A stretch of DNA of 29,134 nt from contig CAKQHU010000003.1 in the NCBI GenBank assembly GCA_934234275.1, positions 1-29,134 of the forward strand, read 5' to 3'. Origin of the DNA: an uncultured Phascolarctobacterium sp. (GTDB lineage Bacteria > Bacillota > Negativicutes > Acidaminococcales > Acidaminococcaceae). The translations under genes and the position numbers were made by a program. The notes under the pieces were generated by a model that saw only the letters and a program-made list of their open reading frames with translations, did no database searches and had not been told where the DNA came from. Below are positions 16,176 through 22,524 of this stretch, piece by piece (position 1 is the first letter of the stretch; the number at the start of each line of letters is the position of its first letter).

Positions 16176-16626
16176 AAACCGACACCCTGCCTGTAACCGG
16201 CTGCACCGTCAGCTGGCAGTACATATCAGGCAACTGCCTATGCTCCAGCCTGTAACCGCCAATGGCTGTCGGATTGCCGTTTTCATTATAGCTGAGATTC
16301 TTAATCGCTTTTTCGCACGTCAGACTGATGTCCGCATCGAGCCTTACACGCTTCCAGATTTTATGCGCGCGCTCAATTCTGTAGCTATGCTTATCCTTGT
16401 CACTGACTTTAAGCGTATACATATAATTTTCCGGCTGAAACAGCGTCTGCTGCTGCATCTGTCTGATATCCGCCGCCAAAAGATATGCTGTATAGCGTAG
16501 CTGCTGCCTGTAATACTGCCGCTGCAGCGTTTTGCTTCCGGGATAAAGCATTACTGCCGCAAGTCCCAGGCACCCTAGCGCCAGCAGCAGCTCCAACAGC
16601 AGATAGCCTGCTGCCTTATTGTTCAC
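16165..16626 (-). CDS. Minor pseudopilin, GspH/ComGD-like
   Basis: The 153-residue product starts with a GTG and has a prepilin signal MNNKAAG^YLLLELLLALG, with Glu at +5. The helix is followed by RYTAYLLAADIRQMQQQT, the alpha-helical stretch seen in GspH/FimT/ComGD proteins. The start overlaps the major pseudopilin gene by 11 bp, so it is probably translationally coupled to it. Confidence 0.72.
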   Translation of the reverse strand: MNNKAAGYLLLELLLALGCLGLAAVMLYPGSKTLQRQYYRQQLRYTAYLLAADIRQMQQQTLFQPENYMYTLKVSDKDKHSYRIERAHKIWKRVRLDADISLTCEKAIKNLSYNENGNPTAIGGYRLEHRQLPDMYCQLTVQPVTGRVSVYEK

Positions 16627-17002
16627 CGGCGTTAGCTTTGCTGCCCGGTGAGGTTACTGCTGTACCCTTGCTGTTTTTGCCGCTGAGGGTATAGGTGCCG
16701 TCAGCTGTATTGGGTGTATAGGTCAAGGCTTCGCCCTTGGCATCCTTGAATTCCAGCTTGCCGCCCAGATATTCGCTATCCAGTGTAGTCAGCTCTGCCG
16801 GCACCGTGCCTGCATCCATCTTATACAACTGAATGGCCTGGTCGATAGTCACCAGATCATTTTGCAGACGGGCATTCTTCACTCTGTCGTTAGCACCGGA
16901 AAGCGAAGGCAGCAGCATGGTAGCCATAATGCCAATCAGCGCCGCCGCTGCTACTACCTCGATTAAAGTAAAGCCTCCCTGTTTACGCATTGTTTTTAAC
17001 AT
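16616..17002 (-). CDS. Major pseudopilin, GspG/ComGC-like
   Basis: The 128-residue protein has the clearest prepilin signal of the set, MLKTMRKQGG^FTLIEVVAAAALIGIMATMLLP. The segment ARLQNDLVTIDQAIQLYKMDAGTVPAELTTL is typical of GspG/ComGC-type major pseudopilins, where the helix is followed by a small beta region. A GGAGGTG ribosome site lies five bases before the ATG. It follows the gspF-like gene by 17 bp. It could form a competence pseudopilus or a type II secretion pseudopilus; the sequence does not decide. Confidence 0.88.
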   Translation of the reverse strand: MLKTMRKQGGFTLIEVVAAAALIGIMATMLLPSLSGANDRVKNARLQNDLVTIDQAIQLYKMDAGTVPAELTTLDSEYLGGKLEFKDAKGEALTYTPNTADGTYTLSGKNSKGTAVTSPGSKANAGEQ

Positions 17003-17019
17003 AATCGCACCTCCTAAAT

Positions 17020-18060
17020 TTACTCTGGCATTGCCGAAAGCATCTCAAATAGCGGACCGATAACTATGCAGACGATTCCCGCTATGATAATCGCCGCCAC
17101 TAAAAGCAGCAAGGGCACCAGCAGCTCCTGCAGCCTGTCAAGCTGCTGCTGCAGACGCTGCTCACCGGCCGTTACTGCTTCCTGCAGCATTTGCGGCAGA
17201 TAACCTGTAGATGCGCCCACGCATACAAGCTCCAGCATCAGCGGCGAAAAAAGCTCCTTCGCCTCACCTGCAGCCTGCTCAATAGCAACTCCGCGCTGCA
17301 GCCTGCTGTTCAGCAGGCGCAGTTGCTGTGCGTATCGCTCATCATCCATGGTATCCGTCACAATCGCCACCGCTCTTGTTATGCCTACACCGCTTTCCAA
17401 AAGCAGAGCCAGCAATCTGCAAAAGCGTACTTCTAATAAAAGGCCATAAAAATTTCCGCTTAACCGGCTGCGTAAAAACCAACGCAGCAGCCTGCGTCCC
17501 ATTAGCAGCAGAATGCCTATTACTGCTGCCGTACATAGAAGCGCCGCCAACGGCTGCTGCAGCAAAGCATCCTTCAGCGTCAGCAGCAAAGCTAATGTAC
17601 CCATCGGCAACACGCCCATAGCACTGTAGGTATCTGCCAGCACCGGCAGAATATACAGCAAGAACAACAGCAGCACGCAAACCGAGGCCAGCAGCAAAAA
17701 TGCCGGATAAGTTACGGCCCTCTGCACAAAACGCCGCAGCTTAAGCTGACGGCTGTAATAGTCTGCCAGCTGCTCTAAAAGCGTAGCCAACTCGCCGCTT
17801 TCCTCACCCACAGCCACCAAAGTAACTGTAAGCTGCTTGCCGTAATCCGCTTCAGCTGCTAAGGCCTGTGCCAGACTGCTGCCACGGCGCAGCCTTTGCT
17901 GCAGACGGTAGCAGAGCAGCATCTGCTTAGCGCTGCCATGCTTTTGCAAAAGCTGCAGCGCATTCAGCAACGGCAGCCCGCTGCGCAGGATAACCGCCAG
18001 CTGCCGGTAGAAGCTGATCTGCTCCGCCAGGCTCACGCCTCCTCTAAGCTTAATTTTCAT
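17020..18060 (-). CDS. Pilus/secretion platform protein, GspF/PilC/ComGB family
   Basis: This 346-residue inner-membrane protein has the two repeated cytoplasmic helical domains of GspF. The first includes FYRQLAVILRSGLPLLNALQLL and GEESGELATLLEQLADYY; the second includes VRFCRLLALLLESGVGITRAV and VGASTGYLPQMLQEAV. Three membrane segments separate or follow them. It is the platform on which the assembly ATPase acts. I favour the ATG at 18060; the GGAGGTG site is close to it, and an in-frame GTG at 18069 has no site. No GspE/PilB ATPase gene or prepilin peptidase precedes it here. Confidence 0.88.
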   Translation of the reverse strand: MKIKLRGGVSLAEQISFYRQLAVILRSGLPLLNALQLLQKHGSAKQMLLCYRLQQRLRRGSSLAQALAAEADYGKQLTVTLVAVGEESGELATLLEQLADYYSRQLKLRRFVQRAVTYPAFLLLASVCVLLLFLLYILPVLADTYSAMGVLPMGTLALLLTLKDALLQQPLAALLCTAAVIGILLLMGRRLLRWFLRSRLSGNFYGLLLEVRFCRLLALLLESGVGITRAVAIVTDTMDDERYAQQLRLLNSRLQRGVAIEQAAGEAKELFSPLMLELVCVGASTGYLPQMLQEAVTAGEQRLQQQLDRLQELLVPLLLLVAAIIIAGIVCIVIGPLFEMLSAMPE

Positions 18061-18076
18061 CACCTCCACATGGCCG

Positions 18077-18140
18077 ATTATAGTCTATGCGTGAATTTTC
18101 TGCCTAATTTTATTTGTCACATATGTGAAATCTGTGTGAC
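18077..18140 (-). promoter_or_regulatory. Promoter region of the pseudopilin operon with TGTGA-type half-sites
   Basis: On the minus strand a perfect TATAAT (18077-18082) lies just before gspF but has no good -35 box. A perfect palindrome TCACATATGTGA is at 18117-18128, centred about 52 bp upstream of the likely start of transcription. A further TGTGAC at 18135-18140 pairs with GTCACA at 18116-18121. Lack of a -35 box plus palindromic half-sites suggests activation by a CRP/FNR-like protein; this is inference. Confidence 0.4.
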
Positions 18141-18172
18141 GTACAATTTTCTTTTTTTATCGCAAGCAAAAG

Positions 18173-18217
18173 AAAAAACTCTGCAAGCCTCATATTGTAA
18201 GGCTTACAGAGTTTTTC
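18173..18217 (-). terminator. Intrinsic terminator of the MFS gene
   Basis: AAAAACTCTG and CAGAGTTTTT form the outer stem, with AGCCT/AGGCT inside. On the minus strand TTTTTTCTTTT follows. It lies about 50 bp after the MFS stop codon. Confidence 0.85.
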
Positions 18218-18269
18218 TTTACTGATTAATTTACTGAAAATTACCTGCAATTATAACATTAAAAGCAGT

Positions 18270-19457
18270 CTACGCAATAATGTTTTGCTCATGACCATGA
18301 CGCAGCCAAACGCAAGCACTGATGCCAAAAAGAATAACGCCGGCTACTACAAAAAGGCTTTGCAACGGAGCAAATGTAGCAATAGCTCCGCCAAGTACAG
18401 GACCTACCATGGAACCGAACTGCTGCGCACTGAACATAAAGCCAAAAACGCGTCCGCGTTGGTCGGTAGATGTATTGCTGGCCAAAACCGCACTCAGCGA
18501 AGGCTGAATACCGGCACAGCATAAGCCATAGCAAAAATTGCAGACGCAGAACAGAAGCAGTGTCTGCGGCATTGCCGTCACCGCACTCATCAGACCGGAA
18601 AGCAGCGTAGCAGCACACAGCGCTTTATAAAAGCCGTGCTCTTGCCCGAAGCGTCCCCAGCTCGGAGCAGTAATAGCGCTGGCAATGCCTACAAGCGAAA
18701 AGGCCACGCCGGAAAGAAACATAATGTTACCCTCACCATGATTCAGCTCTGCCACATAAAGGCTCAAAATAGGCTGAATCAGCAGAATTACCATCTGAGC
18801 TACAGCAATATAAATCAGCGTTTCACGAATTACAGGCTGCTGTAAAAGCTGTACCTGCGGCTTGGCCGCAAGCTTTTGCGGCTCTGCCTTCGGCGGCTCG
18901 GGAATGTAGAACATAAATACCAGCGTAATAATCGTCAGCAACGCACCTGCAACGAAGAATGAAGCACGCATGCCAAACAGTGTTGCCAGTGAACCGCCGA
19001 CAAGCGGTCCGATGACATTGCCGCAGGTCAGTCCCGCCTGCATAATGCCCAAGCTCACGCCCAGCTTTTCCATCGGCACCAGACTGGTAGCAATAGCCAG
19101 GCACGCACTCCACAAGCCGGCAGCAAAGCCCTGCAGCACACGCACACCGAACATCTGCTCCGGCGTAGTTACTATGCCGCCCAAAAAGTACGACAGCGCC
19201 AGGCCTGCGCCCGCACGTACCGCCATCATCTTTTTGCCGCGCGTATCAGCCATTTTACCCCAGATAGGCGCCATGATACCGCCAATCAGAAAGGTTATGG
19301 AAAAAATCGCGCCGTTCCACATTTTTACATCATCCGCACTCACTCCCAGCTCGTTCATCAGATACATCGGCAAAAATGGAATGAGCATGGTATAGCCTGC
19401 GGCCATCAGCACGACATTAGCCGTGAGGATAGCCAGAATAAGCTTCCAGTTTTTCAT
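18270..19457 (-). CDS. MFS drug-type exporter
   Basis: The 395-residue protein has about twelve hydrophobic segments and the MFS motif A form GKMADTRGKKMMAVRAG between helices 2 and 3. A motif-C-like GIMQAGLTCGNVIGPLVGG in helix 5 is typical of proton-driven exporters. The substrate is unknown. The ATG at 19457 is preceded five bases upstream by GAGGTGG; an upstream in-frame ATG would add 12 residues. A strong promoter lies 50 bp upstream, and the integrated element begins 180 bp upstream of the start codon, leaving that promoter intact. Confidence 0.88.
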   Translation of the reverse strand: MKNWKLILAILTANVVLMAAGYTMLIPFLPMYLMNELGVSADDVKMWNGAIFSITFLIGGIMAPIWGKMADTRGKKMMAVRAGAGLALSYFLGGIVTTPEQMFGVRVLQGFAAGLWSACLAIATSLVPMEKLGVSLGIMQAGLTCGNVIGPLVGGSLATLFGMRASFFVAGALLTIITLVFMFYIPEPPKAEPQKLAAKPQVQLLQQPVIRETLIYIAVAQMVILLIQPILSLYVAELNHGEGNIMFLSGVAFSLVGIASAITAPSWGRFGQEHGFYKALCAATLLSGLMSAVTAMPQTLLLFCVCNFCYGLCCAGIQPSLSAVLASNTSTDQRGRVFGFMFSAQQFGSMVGPVLGGAIATFAPLQSLFVVAGVILFGISACVWLRHGHEQNIIA

Positions 19458-19505
19458 AAAAATCCACCTCAAAATAAAAATAAAATCATACAATAGTAAT
19501 AAATT

Positions 19506-19534
19506 ATTATAACGCTAAGGCCGCTTTTGTGCAA
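19506..19534 (-). promoter_or_regulatory. Sigma-A-type promoter of the MFS gene
   Basis: On the minus strand TTGCAC (19529-19534) and TATAAT (19506-19511) are exactly 17 bp apart. Confidence 0.8.
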
Positions 19535-19640
19535 ATAAAAATCTGCAATACAGCCTTAATTGCATAATAAAATTACGCTTAGAAAACCGAGTTCCGCCGC
19601 AGCAAAAAAATATATAAAACTGTACCAAAATAATGCCAAC

Positions 19641-19711
19641 ACAACAAAACAGAACGCCGAAACCCGCTTGCCTAACGGATTTTCAGCGTTCTGTCTGTTT
19701 TTGGAGGAGAA
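19641..19711. repeat. attL: left 71-bp copy of the attachment core
   Basis: Identical over 71 bp to 27438-27508. The core holds an imperfect inverted repeat, CAGAACGC (19650-19657) with GCGTTCTG (19685-19692), extended inward by GAAA/TTTC and CCG/CGG. TCTGTTTTT and then a GGAGGAG ribosome-site sequence follow. A 14-bp palindrome, ATTGAAATTTCAAT, starts at its last base (19711-19724). Confidence 0.9.
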
Positions 19712-19805
19712 TTGAAATTTCAATGTTTTCAGCTATACATACTATATATAGTAGCTATAACAGCTTTATATACTTCAAAACACACAAGGGAATATAGCTT
19801 ATTTG

Positions 19806-19821
19806 TAAAAGTGTACCAAAA
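19806..19821. repeat. Candidate integrase arm site, left copy
   Basis: TAAAAGTGTACCAAAA is identical to 27412-27427, next to the other core. In the excised circle the two copies would flank the joined core, as arm-type integrase sites do. The shorter TGTACCAAAA also occurs at 19621-19630. Confidence 0.45.
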
Positions 19822-19829
19822 TTACACCA

Positions 19830-19881
19830 AAAAAGACTGCCTGCTATTGCGTCAGAGCTGATACGCAACACAGGCAGCCTT
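19830..19881 (-). terminator. Intrinsic terminator for leftward transcripts of the element
   Basis: CTGCCTG (19837-19843) pairs with CAGGCAG (19871-19877), with inner TTGCGT/ACGCAA. On the minus strand the stem is followed by TCTTTTTT. It would stop repressor-gene transcripts before they leave the element. Confidence 0.75.
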
Positions 19882-20203
19882 TTCAGTTTACAATTCGCCT
19901 ATACTATTAGAATGTAACTGTAGTTATTATATCATAGCAGACAGATTATGCAAGGCTATAATAAAAATACGTTTACATATACAACTAATATACAGTAAGT
20001 CAAAATGAACAAGCGTATAGAAACTATATAATTATATGCAGAATATACAAGAAAACTTGCATATTTAAACAGCGTATAACGTGGATAAACTCAAAAAATA
20101 ATATTTTACGTCCGATAATATAGATTATGATAACTTACTAGCGTCCTGCCGTTCGCTTGCCGAACTGCTTAGTCAGCGCTGACGGCTTGTAAAGATAGTT
20201 TTT

Positions 20204-20758
20204 TTAGATTGGATTAAGCAATGATTGAACTAATTTAATATATTGATTAGCAGAACAATTTGCGATTTCGTCAATTGTGCAATCTTCTTTTTTAAATTGC
20301 ACTACGCTAAAATATTTTAATAATTGCTGCGCTAATTGATAATCAGTATTTTCATAAGCTAAATTCCTAGCTTCATTGCATTGATTTTCTATATCACGCA
20401 GAATTATTTCTATATATTTATTTTCTAATGTAAAAATAGCGCTGTCAGCTATTACCGAAAATTTTTCATCATATTTATAAATTTTGCTTCTTAATGTTGT
20501 TGTTCCGTCATTGTTTTCTGATACGATTTCAAAACCTAGGCTATTCAAAGTTATAGGCTGCTTTTTATATCCTAGTAATTCGTTTGGCGAAACTTCTAAT
20601 ATATCGCAAATTTTCAGCAGAGTATCAAATTTTGGTTGATACTCATTTTTTTCATATTTGTTATAAGTTGAAAGACCAACATCTACTAGCTGCGCTAATT
20701 CTTTTTGTGTATACCTAGCTAAATTCCGATAATACTTTAAATTTTCTCCGAAAGACAT
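20204..20758 (-). CDS. CI/Xre-type repressor
   Basis: The 184-residue protein has an N-terminal HTH_3 domain (residues 5-62): ENLKYYRNLARYTQKELAQLVDVGLSTYNKYEKNEYQP, then LLKICDILEVSPNELLGY. The C-terminal 120 residues are acidic and helical, with no S24 Ser/Lys protease motif, so LexA-style self-cleavage is not expected. Induction would need another trigger, such as a protein that binds the repressor, as with SaPI Stl; this is inference. It faces the Cro-like gene across a 179-bp control region. Its coding sequence is more AT-rich than neighbouring genes. Confidence 0.85.
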   Translation of the reverse strand: MSFGENLKYYRNLARYTQKELAQLVDVGLSTYNKYEKNEYQPKFDTLLKICDILEVSPNELLGYKKQPITLNSLGFEIVSENNDGTTTLRSKIYKYDEKFSVIADSAIFTLENKYIEIILRDIENQCNEARNLAYENTDYQLAQQLLKYFSVVQFKKEDCTIDEIANCSANQYIKLVQSLLNPI

Positions 20759-20819
20759 ACAAACACCGCCTTTTTAGATAAATATATCATTATTTTTCTT
20801 TTTTGTACACAAATTACAC

Positions 20820-20848
20820 TTGACTGCCAGCAGAGATATAGTTATAAT
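20820..20848 (+). promoter_or_regulatory. Early rightward promoter of the element
   Basis: TTGACT (20820-20825) and TATAAT (20843-20848) are 17 bp apart, almost full consensus. Transcription would start near 20855 and enter the Cro-like gene and the small early ORFs. Confidence 0.85.
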
Positions 20849-20854
20849 ATACCC

Positions 20855-20892
20855 ATAAAACAGATATTTTTTGCTAATTATATCTGTTTTAT
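20855..20892. promoter_or_regulatory. 13-bp inverted repeat at the early transcription start
   Basis: ATAAAACAGATAT (20855-20867) is repeated perfectly inverted as ATATCTGTTTTAT (20880-20892) with a 12-bp spacer. It starts at the predicted transcription start of the early promoter. It may be the operator of the repressor or Cro, or a 5'-leader hairpin. Confidence 0.6.
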
Positions 20893-20937
20893 AAACATAT
20901 TGCAAGTACAAAAAAGCTATAAAGTGAGGTGAAAACA

Positions 20938-21135
20938 ATGTTGCTGACAATCAACCCGACAGCGCTGGCGCTGCTCATGGCAACCAAGGCGATTACGCAA
21001 GGCGAACTGTTAGAACAGGCGCATATTAGTCAGGCTGTTATTAAGCGTATTCAGAGCGGGAAACCGATTAAACCCGTTACTGTTGGTAAAATTGCAAGCG
21101 CTTTAGACTGCACGCCTAGCGAAATTGTAGCCTAA
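20938..21135 (+). CDS. Cro-like small HTH protein
   Basis: The 65-residue protein is almost entirely a Cro/CI-type helix-turn-helix: ITQGELLEQAHISQAVIKRIQSG, then VTVGKIASALDCTPSEIV, the pattern of short Xre-like proteins. GAGGTG lies six bases before the ATG; an in-frame GTG nine bases earlier overlaps that site and is unlikely. As first gene of the rightward unit opposite the repressor, it probably opposes or tunes repression. Confidence 0.8.
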   Translation: MLLTINPTALALLMATKAITQGELLEQAHISQAVIKRIQSGKPIKPVTVGKIASALDCTPSEIVA

Positions 21136-21162
21136 CACAAATACGAAACGAGGTATAAAGCA

Positions 21163-21288
21163 ATGAGAACCACAAGAACAGTTAAGCGCTTCAATTATGC
21201 GAAAGCAGCCTTTTACGTTTACCTGCTTGCGATGATTATTTTTGTTGCGACCAATGCAGCAGCAAAGTTTGCAGCGCTGGGGCGTTAA
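21163..21288 (+). CDS. 41-residue single-pass membrane protein
   Basis: A basic start (MRTTRTVKRFNYAK) is followed by one hydrophobic helix (AAFYVYLLAMIIFVATNAAA) and a short tail, which predicts an inner-membrane protein. CGAGGT lies upstream at suitable distance. It starts 27 bp after the Cro-like stop and ends two bases before the next ATG, so it fits a polycistronic early unit. I recognise no family. Confidence 0.55.
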   Translation: MRTTRTVKRFNYAKAAFYVYLLAMIIFVATNAAAKFAALGR

Positions 21289-21290
21289 GA

Positions 21291-21512
21291 ATGAGTGAAG
21301 CGGAACAAATCAAAGAGCAGATATTTCAGCAAGCTGCCTTGCGTCTGTTCAGTCTGCAGCAAAGCTTTTTGCGGAACAGACAGAATAAAACACGCTTGGC
21401 ATATCAGAGCGGGGCGCTTGAAGCGCTGGAACTGCTTATCAAAGAACTTCTCTTAGAAGAGGAATACGAGGAATGGAGGAAAACAACATGGAAACCAAAA
21501 CAATCTATTTAA
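21291..21512 (+). CDS. 73-residue helical protein of unknown function
   Basis: The sequence is rich in Leu, Glu and Gln (EQIFQQAALRLFSLQQSFLRNRQNK, then ALEALELLIKELLLEEEYEEW) and should form an amphipathic helical or coiled-coil protein. No strong ribosome site precedes the ATG, but the previous stop is two bases away, so translational coupling is likely. Its 3' end overlaps the next gene by 25 bp. No family recognised. Confidence 0.55.
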   Translation: MSEAEQIKEQIFQQAALRLFSLQQSFLRNRQNKTRLAYQSGALEALELLIKELLLEEEYEEWRKTTWKPKQSI

Positions 21513-21670
21513 CAGCGCAAGACGTGGCAGAAGCGCTTAATATCTCTCAAAGCATGGCTTATAAGCTGATTAGAGAGTGGAACAACAAACTGAAAGAGCA
21601 AGGTAAATTTGTTATGGCAGGACGCATTAATGAGCGCTATTTCCGTCAAGTAGTTGACGTTGTAGCATAA
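21488..21670 (+). CDS. AlpA/Xis-like helix-turn-helix protein
   Basis: The 60-residue protein has the MerR-like winged HTH of excisionase/AlpA proteins: YLTAQDVAEALNISQSMAYKLIREWNNKLKEQGKFVMAGRINERYFRQVV. This pattern is common in Gram-positive integrative elements. GGAGG lies inside the overlapping upstream gene eight bases before the ATG at 21488; an in-frame ATG at 21473 precedes that site and is less likely. AlpA of P4-like satellites activates int, while Xis proteins direct excision; either role fits. Confidence 0.78.
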   Translation: METKTIYLTAQDVAEALNISQSMAYKLIREWNNKLKEQGKFVMAGRINERYFRQVVDVVA

Positions 21671-21684
21671 AGGAGGAATAAAAA

Positions 21685-21831
21685 ATGTTTGTATTTTCCC
21701 CGGCAAGCAAAAAAAGACTGCATACCAATACTGCATATCTTCAAACTGAATGGCTGAACCCGAATTCACGTGAAGCACGTCGCAGAAAAGAACGCAAGGA
21801 GAGAGCGCAAGAACTCAAAGCGAAAAAATAA
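21685..21831 (+). CDS. 48-residue very basic protein
   Basis: A strong AGGAGG site lies nine bases before the ATG. The product starts MFVFSPASKKRLHTNTAYLQTEW and ends in a charged helix, REARRRKERKERAQELKAKK. The C-terminus could bind nucleic acid or a partner protein. Function unknown. It is 14 bp from the AlpA-like gene and probably in the same transcript. Confidence 0.55.
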   Translation: MFVFSPASKKRLHTNTAYLQTEWLNPNSREARRRKERKERAQELKAKK

Positions 21832-22046
21832 AAGTTGCCGGACGTTCCCAGCGCCGGAAACCGCTACCAATGTTTTACAACCACACATCGACCGAAAAAG
21901 CCTTGCGACCACCACAGCAAGCACAGCCACAGCGCCACAAATGCCCCACAGAGCGCATGAAAAGGGCAACAGGTATAATTCTATACATGGCTAAAACAGG
22001 GCGCTGAAAAACGATTCTACGAACCGCACAGAGAGGAGCAAATAAT

Positions 22047-22433
22047 ATGATAGATGCTGAAGAACTGCCGACAATAGCGCTTGCCTGCAGGATAAAAGAG
22101 GAAACCTATTATCCTGCAGCATTTTACTGCATGAACCTTGCAAAGCGTTCACAGGGCGCTGAATGGGAAACCGCTTTAGAAGCAGCCTGCGCCGGATACG
22201 TTGCCGGAGTACGCCACGAACGCAAGCGCCAGCGCCGAAAAGCCACAGCCGGAAAGCTGCCAACACCCCAAAACATCACAGGACAGGAGCTGGAACTGCT
22301 GCAGGCGTGGCGGATGCTTGACGATGCAGACAGAGCTTATATATTACGATTCGCCAAATATATGGCAAAAACAGCACAAAAAAAGAAAGAGCCTGCCGAC
22401 GCTGCCACACGTCAACAGGCTTGCACAGAATAA
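22047..22433 (+). CDS. 128-residue protein of unknown function upstream of the primase
   Basis: The ATG is preceded by GAGAGGAG at ten bases. The product has a Cys-containing helical N-terminal half, with ACRIKEETYYPAAFYCMNLAKRS and AACAGYVAGVRHERKRQRR. A helical second half follows (ELELLQAWRMLDDADRAYILRFAKYMAKTAQKKK), somewhat like the C-terminal ends of short phage regulators. I recognise no family. A 215-bp gap without a supported ORF precedes it, containing a bare TATAAT at 21974 that could be an internal promoter. The gene is followed by a terminator that separates it from the primase gene. Confidence 0.6.
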   Translation: MIDAEELPTIALACRIKEETYYPAAFYCMNLAKRSQGAEWETALEAACAGYVAGVRHERKRQRRKATAGKLPTPQNITGQELELLQAWRMLDDADRAYILRFAKYMAKTAQKKKEPADAATRQQACTE

Positions 22434-22461
22434 TTTTCAACTAAAATTATAGCAGAAAAGC

Positions 22462-22503
22462 AGCCTTGTTGCAACTTTCTATAGTGGCAGCAAGGCTTTT
22501 AAA
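22462..22503 (+). terminator. Intrinsic terminator directly before the primase gene
   Basis: AGCCTTGTTGC (22462-22472) pairs with GCAGCAAGGCT (22487-22497) with one G-U, followed by TTTT and an AT-rich stretch. It ends about 20 bp before the primase start, so early transcripts should drop unless antitermination occurs. Confidence 0.7.
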
Positions 22504-22524
22504 TTTTTCTATATGGAGGGTAGA

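Larger units (their letters stand above)
19712..20203. other. Non-coding left arm of the element
   Basis: No supported gene lies in these 492 bp. They hold palindromes next to the core (TTGAAATTTCAA at 19712 and ACTATATATAGT at 19741), the candidate arm site, and a leftward terminator. A very AT-rich stretch (19900-20130) and a GTCAGCGCTGAC palindrome at 20172-20183 near the repressor stop codon complete it. This looks like an attachment arm plus a 3' region of the repressor transcript. Confidence 0.5.

Noticed and set aside
19641..19711. attachment core as the 3' end of a tRNA or tmRNA
   Set aside because: Neither strand shows a T-loop GTTCRA with matching acceptor stem or CCA end; the inverted repeat fits a terminator hairpin.
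21770..21994. 74-residue GTG-start ORF
   Set aside because: It overlaps the 3' part of the better-supported 21685 ORF, has no clear ribosome site and has low-complexity composition.
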